Shown: piece after piece, positions 10,977-20,149 of the stretch
Layout of the letters: each line of letters starts with the position of its first letter
Numbering within the stretch: position 1 is the first letter of the stretch
NCBI GenBank assembly: GCA_007694125.1
Contig: RECH01000221.1
Span: forward strand, 1-35,922
Direction of reading: 5' to 3'
Length of the DNA stretch: 35,922 nt
From: Leptolyngbya sp. DLM2.Bin15
GTDB lineage: Bacteria > Cyanobacteriota > Cyanobacteriia > RECH01
Position numbers and translations under genes: made by a program
Notes under the pieces: model-generated
What the model was told of the DNA's origin: nothing
Seen by the model: only the letters and a program-made list of their open reading frames with translations
The model's database searches: none

Positions 10977-12205
10977 AACACGGTGCCGTCGCTTTGAATC
11001 TGTAGGGGTGGAGAGCCATCCCGTAGCTCGGCCGCAATGCGTCGTCCGGCAGCCCAGGTGCCGCCTTCAAGAATTTTCACGAGGGGGAGCTGGGTGGCAT
11101 CTTGCTGGCGGGTTTGGCGAATGGTTGCGGCAATCTGATCCAGTAAAACTACCGTCAGCGCCCGCCATTCGACAATCACCTCTGAGCCTGGTAAGTGGCG
11201 ATCGCTCACCACGCCCGCATGTTTTGGCTGCAGCAGTCCTAGATCGACACAAAGGCCGCCGTTACGATATTCCGCAAGACCGGTGAGGGCATCGAGGTCG
11301 GTGATGGTGATCCCTAGGCTTTGTAAGGGCTCCAGCAGAGAATAGGTGAGCCACTGGGAGAGTTTATGGAAGGGCACCAGTTGCGATCCCAGACCGCCAT
11401 CGGGTAGGCGGGGATGGGGCCAGACATCGCCTAAGTTCACCTGGGCGATCGCCACCCGTCCGGGCCAGATGTCGCTCAATCCCTCTAGGACGACATCGAA
11501 GACGGCGGTGGCCGGCAGGCGCTGATCGACGACCTGGGGCAGGAGGGCATCCACCAAATTGCCCAGCCGGGGTCGTTCTTGACCAAACAGATGGGGATAG
11601 CGATGGAGCGATCGCCCCAGGGTTTGCAGCAGGCCCGCCCGTCCCTCTAGTCCTACTAAGGGATTGCGATCGCTCACCTGGAAGGCAGCGGCTAGGCGAT
11701 CGGGGGTGAACTGCTGTAGACCTTGGGCGTCGGCTTGGAGTGGCTGCTGGGCATCGCTGGACATTGTGCCGGCGGTGAAGGCATAAAAGCTGGCGATCGC
11801 CAGTCCTTCTGAGCGTTGGTAGACCTCGTCGGTGCCGGGTTCGGTAAACTGCCAGGTGGCTCCAGCGCCCGCATCCAGCAGCACGCTGGTGATTGCTAGG
11901 TCGAACTGAATGCGGGCCCATTCGAGGGGATCGATCGTGCCTACCTGTTGGCTTAGGTGGGCCAGGCGATCGCGATCGCCGCTTTCAAAATGTCGCCAGC
12001 GACTGTGGAAGGGCACGGCCCAATCGGGATAGTTGGCCTCAATCACCTGGATGACGTAGTCGGCGGTGGCGGTTAGGCGGGTGAGGTCGCAGCGAAAATG
12101 GCTGAGCTGATCGGCACAGGCCAGGTCAAACAGTTGGCCACAGCGATCGCGAATTGCCGCCGTAGACCGCAGATAGGCAAGGGTGTCAGCCTCGGTTGCC
12201 ATCAC
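10973..12205 (-). CDS. URC4/Urg3 family protein (DUF1688), uracil catabolism
   Basis: Full-length similarity pattern to URC4/Urg3 (YVIQVIEANYPDWAVPFHSRWRHFE, PFHKLSQWLTYSLLEPLQ, LTGLAEYRNGGLCVDLGLL, VEWRALTVVLLDQIA). It neighbours upp and a URC1-like gene. Confidence 0.85.
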   Translation of the reverse strand: MMATEADTLAYLRSTAAIRDRCGQLFDLACADQLSHFRCDLTRLTATADYVIQVIEANYPDWAVPFHSRWRHFESGDRDRLAHLSQQVGTIDPLEWARIQFDLAITSVLLDAGAGATWQFTEPGTDEVYQRSEGLAIASFYAFTAGTMSSDAQQPLQADAQGLQQFTPDRLAAAFQVSDRNPLVGLEGRAGLLQTLGRSLHRYPHLFGQERPRLGNLVDALLPQVVDQRLPATAVFDVVLEGLSDIWPGRVAIAQVNLGDVWPHPRLPDGGLGSQLVPFHKLSQWLTYSLLEPLQSLGITITDLDALTGLAEYRNGGLCVDLGLLQPKHAGVVSDRHLPGSEVIVEWRALTVVLLDQIAATIRQTRQQDATQLPLVKILEGGTWAAGRRIAAELRDGSPPLQIQSDGTVF

Positions 12206-12232
12206 TCTTCCTCAGTAGGTGAACTCAAGTCA

Positions 12233-12374
12233 ATGAAAGCTGCTGGGTTTCGGCTTCGCTCAACCCTCTTCCTAGTATTCAATGCAAGCTGCCGGGTTTC
12301 GGCTTCGCTCAACCCTCTTCTCATCAGGATTGGGGCACTGAGCGAAGTCGAAGTGCTTGCCAATCGTTACGTCC
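12233..12374. repeat. Dispersed structured repeat, copy B (between upp and URC4)
   Basis: Two copies of AAGCTGCYGGGTTTCGGCTTCGCTCAACCCTCTTC, then ACTGAGCGAAGTCGAAG (complementary to the CTTCGCTCA arms), ending GCCAATCGTTACGTCC as in copy A. Confidence 0.8.
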
Positions 12375-12376
12375 CC

Positions 12377-13012
12377 CTAGCGCGTTCCATAGAGGCGATC
12401 GCCCGCGTCCCCTAGCCCTGGCAGAATGTAGCCTTGGGCATCGAGATGGTCATCCACGGAGGCGGTGTAGATGGGCACATCGGGATGTTCGCTATGGAAA
12501 TGGGCGATGCCCTCGGGAGCTGCTAGCAGACAGACAAACTTAATGGAGAGGGGCCCCGCTTCCTTGAGCCGATCCACCGCCGCCACCGCCGAGTTGCCCG
12601 TCGCCAGCATCGGATCCACCACCAACATATCCCGCTGCTCAATATCCGTGGGCAGTTTGAAGTAATATTCCACCGCCATCAGGGAGCTAGGCTCTCGGTA
12701 TAGACCGATATGCCCCACCTTGGCCGTGGGCATCAGCTCCAACATGCCATCCAGCAGCCCCTGCCCGGCCCGCATGATGGAAATAATCGCCATTTTTTTA
12801 TCCGCAGCCAGCATGGGCGCATCCATGGTGGTGAGAGGCGTTTGGATCGGGACGTACTTGAGGGGTAGATCCCGCGTTACCTCGTAGGCTAGCAGCATGG
12901 CCACCTCCTTCAGCAACTTGCGGAAGTCTTGGGTATGGGTGTCCACATGGCGCAGAAGCGAGAGCTTGTGCTGAACCAGTGGATGCGTAATCACATGAAC
13001 CTCTGCTGCCAT
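12377..13012 (-). CDS. upp: Uracil phosphoribosyltransferase
   Basis: [73 protein letters not shown]. The start is probably [11 protein letters not shown] at 13012 rather than the ORF start at 13078. Confidence 0.93.
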   Translation of the reverse strand: MAAEVHVITHPLVQHKLSLLRHVDTHTQDFRKLLKEVAMLLAYEVTRDLPLKYVPIQTPLTTMDAPMLAADKKMAIISIMRAGQGLLDGMLELMPTAKVGHIGLYREPSSLMAVEYYFKLPTDIEQRDMLVVDPMLATGNSAVAAVDRLKEAGPLSIKFVCLLAAPEGIAHFHSEHPDVPIYTASVDDHLDAQGYILPGLGDAGDRLYGTR

Positions 13013-13238
13013 GAATCCCGATGTATGGTGGTAGATATCGACTAGATGATCCCATGCGCCGGACAGACCAGCTCCCATGGTTCGGACGCAAGAGCGATCG
13101 CCCCCGCTTCAGTGATCGAAGTATCGCGACTGGGTTCCTCGAACCGCCCCGCCTATGGCTTTCTGTCACCCCTAAAGCATTTCCATGGGTTCTGATTAGA
13201 ATACACTACAACCTTTCCCCTCACTCGGATGGATCGAT

Positions 13239-14492
13239 ATGGTGAATAACCCGCAGAAGCCGAAGCATATCATTCTCACCTCCCATTCCCATCGTGCTAG
13301 CACCAAACGTATTCCCATTGAGTGGGGAGCTGCTGATCCCCAAGCGCGCGGCCCGGTGATTGGTTCCCCCCGCAGTTTGGCCTATCGCAATGTCATTGGT
13401 ACCCATGCGGGTTCCTATGGCGTGTATCGAGCCTTGGCCGTGGCCAGCGGCGTCCTCGATCCAGCCCATCGCGCCGATCTCACCAACACCTCGCCTGTGG
13501 TACATATTGGCCCCTATCCCAGTTGGAGTGACCCCAGCAAGATTGTCTCCCTCGATCCCCTAGGCGGCTTGGTCAGCGAGGTGTTTAGCGACATGGCCTC
13601 GGAGGACTACGACATTCTGCCCACCATTGCCATCACCAAAGCTCATATCAATATTCCTGAACTCCAGAGCGAAATTGATGCCGGCCGCATCGTGGCGGAT
13701 GGCACCTTGCTGAAGGCCGATGGCAGTCTCGTGGTCACCAAGGCGGCGATTGATCCGGTGTGGTATCTGCCGGGGATTGCCCAGCGGCTTGACATTGAGG
13801 AAGCTGATCTGCGGCGAGTGCTGTTTCAACAAACGGGCGGCATGTTTCCAGAACTGGTCACCCGTCCCGATCTGCAGGTGTTTCTACCCCCCATTGGCGG
13901 CACCACGGTCTATATCGTCGGTGATATCAACACGGTGGCCGATCCTACCGTGCCCCTAGCGGTGCGGGTGCATGATGAATGCAATGGTTCCGATGTGTTT
14001 GGCTCAGATATCTGCACCTGCCGTCCCTACCTAGTTCACGGTATTGAGGTCTGTATTCAAACGGCTCAAGAGGGCGGCGCTGGGGTAATTGTCTACTGCC
14101 GTAAGGAAGGCAGAGCCCTGGGTGAAGTCACCAAGTTCTTGGTCTACAATGCCCGCAAACGTCAGGAGGGGGGCGATCGCGCCGATGCCTATTTCCTGCG
14201 TACCGAATGTGTGGCGGGGGTGCAGGATATGCGCTTCCAGGAACTGATGCCGGACGTGCTGCACTGGCTGGGCATCACCAAAATCGATCGCCTGGTCTCC
14301 ATGAGCCAGATGAAGTACAACGCCATCACCCACTCGGGGATTGAGGTGGTGAAACGGGTGCCGATTCCGCCAGACCTGATCCCTGCCGATGCCCAAGTGG
14401 AAATCGAGGCCAAAAAGGCCTCGGGCTACTATTCGGAAGATGGTGTTCGTGATGGGGATGACCTAGCTCAGGTGAAGGGTCGAGACTACTAA
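13239..14492 (+). CDS. URC1-like GTP cyclohydrolase II homolog (uracil catabolism)
   Basis: C-terminal GCH II-like domain: RVHDECNGSDVFGSDICTCRPYL keeps the C-x10-C-x-C zinc cysteines; YCRKEGRALGE; GIEVVKRVPI. A long N-terminal region and genomic pairing with URC4 and upp indicate URC1 rather than RibA. Confidence 0.82.
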   Translation: MVNNPQKPKHIILTSHSHRASTKRIPIEWGAADPQARGPVIGSPRSLAYRNVIGTHAGSYGVYRALAVASGVLDPAHRADLTNTSPVVHIGPYPSWSDPSKIVSLDPLGGLVSEVFSDMASEDYDILPTIAITKAHINIPELQSEIDAGRIVADGTLLKADGSLVVTKAAIDPVWYLPGIAQRLDIEEADLRRVLFQQTGGMFPELVTRPDLQVFLPPIGGTTVYIVGDINTVADPTVPLAVRVHDECNGSDVFGSDICTCRPYLVHGIEVCIQTAQEGGAGVIVYCRKEGRALGEVTKFLVYNARKRQEGGDRADAYFLRTECVAGVQDMRFQELMPDVLHWLGITKIDRLVSMSQMKYNAITHSGIEVVKRVPIPPDLIPADAQVEIEAKKASGYYSEDGVRDGDDLAQVKGRDY

Positions 14493-14532
14493 GATCACAT
14501 CCGGTGCAAGATCGGCACAATGTGTCCCAACC

Positions 14533-14571
14533 CTGGGAGAAGGAACGGGGTATCTATAGCCCCTCTCCCAG
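14533..14571 (+). terminator. Stem-loop downstream of the URC1-like gene
   Basis: CTGGGAGA ... TCTCCCAG enclosing GGGG/CCCC. No T-tract follows. Confidence 0.4.
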
Positions 14572-14630
14572 ATGCACGTCAGCCGTGAGGTCACCTGGCG
14601 TCCCCCCGATGATCCTGATCTGGTCGAAGC

Positions 14631-14741
14631 CTAGTACTCTGAGGCGTAAGTAACCTGCCTATGTGCTGAGGCGGGAAACCTTGTGTGTCCTAGAATTCCT
14701 TTTCGTTCTTCTGTCTTCGTTCTTCTGTCTTGCGGTACTAG
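14631..14741. mobile_element. MITE-like non-coding element with short terminal inverted repeats
   Basis: Starts CTAGTACT and ends GGTACTAG (7 of 8 complementary). It contains a tandem 14-bp CGTTCTTCTGTCTT unit. Nt 14679-14741 are nearly identical to the reverse complement of 35860-35922. Confidence 0.6.
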
Positions 14742-14854
14742 GGTTGCGATCGCCCAGCCCGAAGGGCACATCTCCGTTTTGCATCTCCGTTGTCTTGAGC
14801 TGTTAGGCGTGGTCGTAACCCATCCGGTTAGACAGGTTATTCATTCAGGTGAGC

Positions 14855-15430
14855 CTAGCGCCAGAAGGGCCGCCAGTAGTCTGGTTGATAAAAATGTAAA
14901 CGACCATAGCCGAGAAACTGCCCATGGGCCTGCTCGCCCGGCGGATAGGCGGTGACGCCAAAGAGGTACACGCCATCCCGGAGCGGATTGCGATCGGGGC
15001 GGATGGCTAGGGTGACCGTGGTGCCGGGAGGAACGGCAGGCTCAAACTCGACGGTTAAGGTCTGGGTTTCTTCGTCATACGCCGTGGTCTGAATTGCCAA
15101 GGTCTCTCCCTGACTGCGCCGGGTGCCTTCAAAGGCGGTGGTGCGGTCGGTGCGGTAACGGATGCGTTGACTAGCGCTGTTGCCCGACTCGGGGGCGATC
15201 GCCACGGCTTTGAGAGGTTCGCCGGCATTGTCTGGCACCTCTAGGGTGAAGTAGTAGGTGCCGCCAGCGGTGGAGGCGGTGGAGCGGTTCGTGCTGGTGT
15301 CGATTAAGCTGGGCGGACGCTCAAAATAAACGGTGCCATCGGCAAGCTGGATGGCGATCGCTTGGGGAACGATGCCGACCATGCCGATCCCCAGCGCTGC
15401 AGCTAGACCAAGGTTCAGAGTGCGGTTCAT
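14855..15430 (-). CDS. DUF2808 domain-containing secreted protein
   Basis: Signal peptide, then IQLADGTVYFERPPSLIDTS...YYFTLEVPDNAGEPLKAVAIAPESG...YLFGVTAYPPG, the cyanobacterial DUF2808 pattern. Start taken at MNRTLNLG. Confidence 0.8.
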   Translation of the reverse strand: MNRTLNLGLAAALGIGMVGIVPQAIAIQLADGTVYFERPPSLIDTSTNRSTASTAGGTYYFTLEVPDNAGEPLKAVAIAPESGNSASQRIRYRTDRTTAFEGTRRSQGETLAIQTTAYDEETQTLTVEFEPAVPPGTTVTLAIRPDRNPLRDGVYLFGVTAYPPGEQAHGQFLGYGRLHFYQPDYWRPFWR

Positions 15431-15518
15431 CTGCCTGTCCTCCATCGTGCTATCTCCATGATAGCGATCGCGCTCGACGACGGTTGGAGGTTAGGCTAGG
15501 GCGATCGTAAGCGTGATA

Positions 15519-16526
15519 TTAGGGGCGATCGCTCGACCGCAGGTCTGGGGATCGCAGGGGCGTAGACTGTTCTTGGCGCTCGTAGGCCGCCACAATCCGC
15601 TGCACCAGGGGATGGCGCACGACGTCCGATGCGTTCAGATGGCAGAAGGCAATGCCCTCCACCCGATGGAGAATTTTCTCCGCCACAGCCAAGCCCGACT
15701 GCTGGTAGTGGGGTAGATCGGTTTGGGTGACGTCACCGGTCACCACCATGCGCGACTGAAAGCCCAGCCGCGTCAGCACCATTTTCATCTGGGCTGGGGT
15801 GGTATTTTGCGCCTCATCCAAAATCACAAAGGCATTATTCAGGGTGCGTCCCCGCATATAGGCCAAGGGAGCCACTTCAATCACCCCGCGTTCCATGAGG
15901 CTGGGAATTTTCTCCGCATCTAAGAATTCGTAGAGTGCATCGTAGAGCGGACGCAGGTAGGGGTTAATTTTTTGCTGCAGATCGCCCGGCAGGAACCCCA
16001 ATCGTTCCCCGGCTTCCACTGCTGGTCGAGTCAGAATCAGACGCTCATACTCATTATTCAGCAGCGCCTGCACCGCCACCACGGCAGCTAGATAGGTCTT
16101 CCCAGTGCCGGCTGGGCCAATGCAAAAGGTGAGGTCGTGGCTGCGAATCGCTTGAATGTAGTGGCGCTGGCGGAGGGTTTTGGCGCGTACCGCCTCACCG
16201 CGGCGTGTGCGGGCCAAAACATCGGACTGGAGGGCCTGTAGCTCCACCTGTCGCTGGGTATCCCAGGCATGGGACACGGTTTGGATATCCACCGAGGTCA
16301 CCGGAGATCCAGCTTCCCAATAGGGCTTCAGCAGATCAATTAAATCTTTACAGCGACGCATCTGGGCATCTGAGCCCGAAATCAGCACCTGCTGTCCACG
16401 CAGCACGATGGAGGTACCGGTATGCTTCGATAGCTGTTTTAAATTTGCTTCTTGGGGGCCTGCCAGGGCGATCGCACTCTCTGGACTTGGCAACTCAACC
16501 GTCAGCACCTGGGTCATACACAACAA
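15519..16526 (-). CDS. PhoH family ATPase
   Basis: FCIGPAGTGKTYLAAVVAVQALL, LTRPAVEAGERLGFLPGDLQQKINPYLRPLYDAL, VILDEAQNTTPAQMKMVLTRLGF. Confidence 0.95.
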   Translation of the reverse strand: MLCMTQVLTVELPSPESAIALAGPQEANLKQLSKHTGTSIVLRGQQVLISGSDAQMRRCKDLIDLLKPYWEAGSPVTSVDIQTVSHAWDTQRQVELQALQSDVLARTRRGEAVRAKTLRQRHYIQAIRSHDLTFCIGPAGTGKTYLAAVVAVQALLNNEYERLILTRPAVEAGERLGFLPGDLQQKINPYLRPLYDALYEFLDAEKIPSLMERGVIEVAPLAYMRGRTLNNAFVILDEAQNTTPAQMKMVLTRLGFQSRMVVTGDVTQTDLPHYQQSGLAVAEKILHRVEGIAFCHLNASDVVRHPLVQRIVAAYERQEQSTPLRSPDLRSSDRP

Positions 16527-16568
16527 TACCTACGGTGAGAACATGATCCCCACCTTACCATCCCCACC

Positions 16569-16946
16569 CTAGGATTCGTCTTGGGCACTGCGCGATCGCG
16601 GCCGCACGGGGGGAGTAGGGCGGGACGATCGCGGTGCTGCTGCTCGGGGCGCATCTTCAGTGGGTAGCCCATATACATCAAGATGGGCTATCTGCTGCAC
16701 TGACTGAGATGCAATGCGCAACACCGTCCGAATGGCTTGAATATTGCGCCCACCCCGCCCAAACACCCGACCGCGATCGGATTCTTCAAAGGCCACCCGC
16801 AGCCACACCCGATTGGATGTGGGCATGTATTCGCAATCGACGCTCAAGGTGGCAGGCTGCTCTAGAAACGGCTCAATTAAGAACCGCAGCAGTGCCTCAT
16901 AGTTGGGCGTAGATTCTGTGGGTGGCAAGGCGGAGGGGTCAGGCAT
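16569..16946 (-). CDS. KH domain RNA-binding protein (KhpA/YlqC-like)
   Basis: LLRFLIEPFLEQPATLSVDCE...VWLRVAFEESDRGRVFGRGGRNIQAIRTVL contains a GxGG KH loop and sits directly downstream of rpsP. Confidence 0.85.
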   Translation of the reverse strand: MPDPSALPPTESTPNYEALLRFLIEPFLEQPATLSVDCEYMPTSNRVWLRVAFEESDRGRVFGRGGRNIQAIRTVLRIASQSVQQIAHLDVYGLPTEDAPRAAAPRSSRPTPPVRPRSRSAQDES

Positions 16947-16950
16947 GGAC

Positions 16951-17307
16951 TTATTCAGCCTCGGAAGTATCCTCAGATGGAGCCGCTTCTACAGCGGTCT
17001 CGGTAGCGGTCTCGGTAGCAGGCTCAGCAACTGCCACAGCAGAGTCCTTGGGAGCATATTTGGATACGGGACGCTCTAGGATGCTGGCGCGCTCTAGAAT
17101 ATGGCGAACGGTCTCGGTGGGCTGTGCGCCCTGCTGCAGGCGACGGAGGATTCCATCGACGTCTAAACGGGTTTCATCGGTGCGCGGATTGTAGAACCCT
17201 AGTTCTTCCAAGGGGCGTCCGTCCCGACGAGCGCTGCTATCCATAGCAACAATGCGGTAGCTGGCTTCACGCTTTTTGCCGAACCGCTTCAATCGCAGTT
17301 TGATCAT
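16951..17307 (-). CDS. rpsP: 30S ribosomal protein S16
   Basis: [45 protein letters not shown]. Confidence 0.97.
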   Translation of the reverse strand: MIKLRLKRFGKKREASYRIVAMDSSARRDGRPLEELGFYNPRTDETRLDVDGILRRLQQGAQPTETVRHILERASILERPVSKYAPKDSAVAVAEPATETATETAVEAAPSEDTSEAE

Positions 17308-17598
17308 GCCTGAAAAGAGTTCTCCTAAAACAACTGAACGTAGACCATCAACACAAAATTCTTGACCCTATCTCCAAGCGATCGCGCTGGCAGGGCTAGC
17401 GGTAACCCCCATGCTCGTGACCTTAGCCTTGGGCTGTAGGTACTGACTGGCTGACCACGTGCCAAGTCAAACTTAGCCCCTTGACCCCAGCGACATACGG
17501 GTTAAACACCAAGTACATGATTATATCATCGATTACATGGATTGGTGTAGAGCCGCTTGGATGCCCTCTTAGATGGTGAAGGTCTGAAGGGGCGATCG

Positions 17599-19077
17599 CT
17601 AGAGAGAGCCAAAGCCTTTTTTCTTCTTGTCTTTCTTTTTCTTTTTGCCTGCGGTGCCGCCACCGGGGTAGCCCCGCCAGCCAGGACGTGGCCCACCTCC
17701 GCCCATGCCCGGCATCCCGCCGCCACCGCCAAAGGGATTGCCCATGCCGCCCATGCCTGGCATTCCCATCCCTGGCATCTGCCCGCTGCCCATTTGCTGC
17801 ATCATGGTGCGCATGCGCTGGAAATCGCTGACCAGCTTGCTGACATCATTGAGGCTGTGGCCCGACCCTTGGGCAACGCGCTTGCGGCGGCTGGGTGACC
17901 CGGACAGGATCTCTGGATTTTTGCGCTCCTCCTTGGTCATGGAGTTGATCATGGCTTCCGATCGCTTGAGCTGGACTTCGCCCTGCTCCAACTGATCACT
18001 GGAAATTTTGCCCATGCCGGGGATCAGCTTCATCAAGCCGCCCAAGGAACCCATGTTTTTCAACAGGCGCATTTGCTTGAGGAAGTCGTCAAAATCAAAC
18101 TGAGCCGAGAGGATTTTCTCCTGCATCTTCTCCGCTTCAGCAAAATCCACCTCTTCCTGGGCTTTTTCCACCAGGGTGAGCACATCACCCATGCCCAAAA
18201 TGCGGGAGGCCATGCGATCGGGGAAGAAGGGCTGTAGGGCTTCAACCTTTTCGCCCACCCCGATGAACTTAATCGGCTGTCCAGAAATACGGCGCACCGA
18301 CAGAGCTGCACCACCTCGGGTATCGCCATCCATCTTGGTGAGAATGGCACCGGTCACCCCAATTTGCTCATGGAAGGTGCGGGTGAGGTTGGCGGCCTCT
18401 TGCCCGGTCATGGCATCCACCACCAGCAAAACTTCGTGGGGCTGCACCATCTCCTTGACTTGGGCCAACTCGCCCATCATGTCTTGGTCAATTTGCAGCC
18501 GCCCTGCTGTGTCGATAATGACGGTATCAATGCCCTCTTCCCGGGCCCGCGCCACCCCTTGGCGGGCAATCTCCACGGGATTGGCATCGCTGCCGAGCTC
18601 AAACACCGGCACGTTGATCTGCTTACCCAGGGTGATCAACTGGTCGATCGCCGCCGGACGGTAGACGTCGGTGGCCACCAGCAGGGTAGAGCGATCTTGC
18701 TTACGCAGGTGCAGCGCTAGCTTGGCCGAGGCGGTGGTTTTCCCTGTCCCTTGCAAACCGGCCATCAGCACAATGGTGGGCCCTTCTTCCGCTTGGGCTA
18801 GGGGAGCATTGGTTTCCCCCATCACTTCCACAAGCTGATCGTAGACAAGTTTGATGAACTGTTGGTCAGGACGGACGCCGGAGATCACCTCCGCCCCTTG
18901 CGCCCGGGTTTGTACCTCAGCGACAAAGTCTTTCACCACCTGCAGACTGACATCGGCCTCCAGCAGCGCCCGCCTTACTTCCCGTAGGGCTTCCTGAATG
19001 TTGGCATCGGAAATCTTGTCTTGACCGCGAAGCTTTTTCCAGGCTCCTTCAAATCGCTCGGCTAGGGCATCAAACAT
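17599..19077 (-). CDS. ffh: Signal recognition particle protein SRP54
   Basis: MFDALAERFEGAWKKLRGQDKISDANIQEALREVRRALLEADV, GLQGTGKTTASAKLALHL, DTAGRLQ, TKMDGDTRGGAALS and a Met/Gly-rich M domain. Confidence 0.97.
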   Translation of the reverse strand: MFDALAERFEGAWKKLRGQDKISDANIQEALREVRRALLEADVSLQVVKDFVAEVQTRAQGAEVISGVRPDQQFIKLVYDQLVEVMGETNAPLAQAEEGPTIVLMAGLQGTGKTTASAKLALHLRKQDRSTLLVATDVYRPAAIDQLITLGKQINVPVFELGSDANPVEIARQGVARAREEGIDTVIIDTAGRLQIDQDMMGELAQVKEMVQPHEVLLVVDAMTGQEAANLTRTFHEQIGVTGAILTKMDGDTRGGAALSVRRISGQPIKFIGVGEKVEALQPFFPDRMASRILGMGDVLTLVEKAQEEVDFAEAEKMQEKILSAQFDFDDFLKQMRLLKNMGSLGGLMKLIPGMGKISSDQLEQGEVQLKRSEAMINSMTKEERKNPEILSGSPSRRKRVAQGSGHSLNDVSKLVSDFQRMRTMMQQMGSGQMPGMGMPGMGGMGNPFGGGGGMPGMGGGGPRPGWRGYPGGGTAGKKKKKDKKKKGFGSL

Positions 19078-19180
19078 ACGTCAGGCTGGGGTTAGGGTCT
19101 ACAACAGGCGATCGCTTCCACAACAGAAGCGCGTCTTTCTCAATTCTAAAGGGTGAGGGGCGTCTCGATCGGCCAATTGG

Positions 19181-20038
19181 CTAGCGAGGCCAAACCCGTG
19201 GCATACAGGGAGGGCGATCGCTCCAGGTTTGGCGAACATCCTGCCAGACCTGGGTAAACCAACGGCGGGCAGCGCTGGAGGAGGGGCCACGATAGCGACA
19301 GAGGTAGCCCGACTGCAATTGGGTCACCCCGGCATCCCCCACCTGGTGCAGCTCTGCCCAAAGCGATCGCGCCCTTTCTATCTGATCAGGCTGGGGCGAT
19401 CGCCCCAGGATGGCAAAACTGCCGACGACGGGATAGCCTGCCAGACCGTGGGGGCTGGTGAGCAGGTCAGCACTGGCCGGTAGCCATTGGGGATCGATCC
19501 ACAGGGGTTTACCCTGCTGCCACACTTCCGTATGGGATCGCCACTCGCCTTCGGTGAAGGTTTCTTGGCGGGCGGTGCGGCCAAAGCGCGTGATCTCCCA
19601 GCCTAGCCATAGAGCCTGCTCCCCTAGCTCCACCCGAATGGTTTGGTGCAGCCGCCCTCCTTGGAACACGATGAGTTCTTGGGGCAGCCATTCCAGCCAG
19701 GCTCCGGCCCCTAGGGTTAGGGTGACCGATTGGGTCGCTGTTTCGCCAGCGCTGCCGTAGAGTTTATTAGCTGCTGCCGTGGTGAGGAGGGCATGGGTGT
19801 GCGGTGCTAGGTCTACTGTGGTGGACAAGCGATCGCCCCCAACAATGCCGCCGGCGGTGTGTAGCATGACGCCATGGCAAACCCCATCCTCGGGGTAAAA
19901 GGGTCGCTGAATTTTGTAAGGAGCGCGGGCGTGGCGATGGGCCAGGTAGGTGCGCCCGGTGTCATCGGTGTCAAAGCTTAGGTGCAACTGCCCGTGCCAT
20001 CCAGTGGGACGGTGGGACGCGATGGGGGCAGTGGTCAT
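19181..20038 (-). CDS. ureD: Urease accessory protein UreD
   Basis: LMLHTAGGIVGGDRLSTTVDLAPHTHALLTTAAANKLYGS...LEWLPQELIVFQGG is characteristic of UreD. Confidence 0.93.
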   Translation of the reverse strand: MTTAPIASHRPTGWHGQLHLSFDTDDTGRTYLAHRHARAPYKIQRPFYPEDGVCHGVMLHTAGGIVGGDRLSTTVDLAPHTHALLTTAAANKLYGSAGETATQSVTLTLGAGAWLEWLPQELIVFQGGRLHQTIRVELGEQALWLGWEITRFGRTARQETFTEGEWRSHTEVWQQGKPLWIDPQWLPASADLLTSPHGLAGYPVVGSFAILGRSPQPDQIERARSLWAELHQVGDAGVTQLQSGYLCRYRGPSSSAARRWFTQVWQDVRQTWSDRPPCMPRVWPR

Positions 20039-20149
20039 GGCAATCTCTAAAGGGGTGTGAGGAGAAGCGATCGCCGCCTATTCTACCAAGATCCGTCGCT
20101 GTACTTTGCTCATGGTCAAGATTTGGAAGCAACTGTCCGAGGGCGATTC

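Noticed and set aside
11364-11921. 185-aa minus-strand ORF
   Set aside because: Alternative frame inside URC4/DUF1688; Arg/Pro/Ser-rich shadow ORF.
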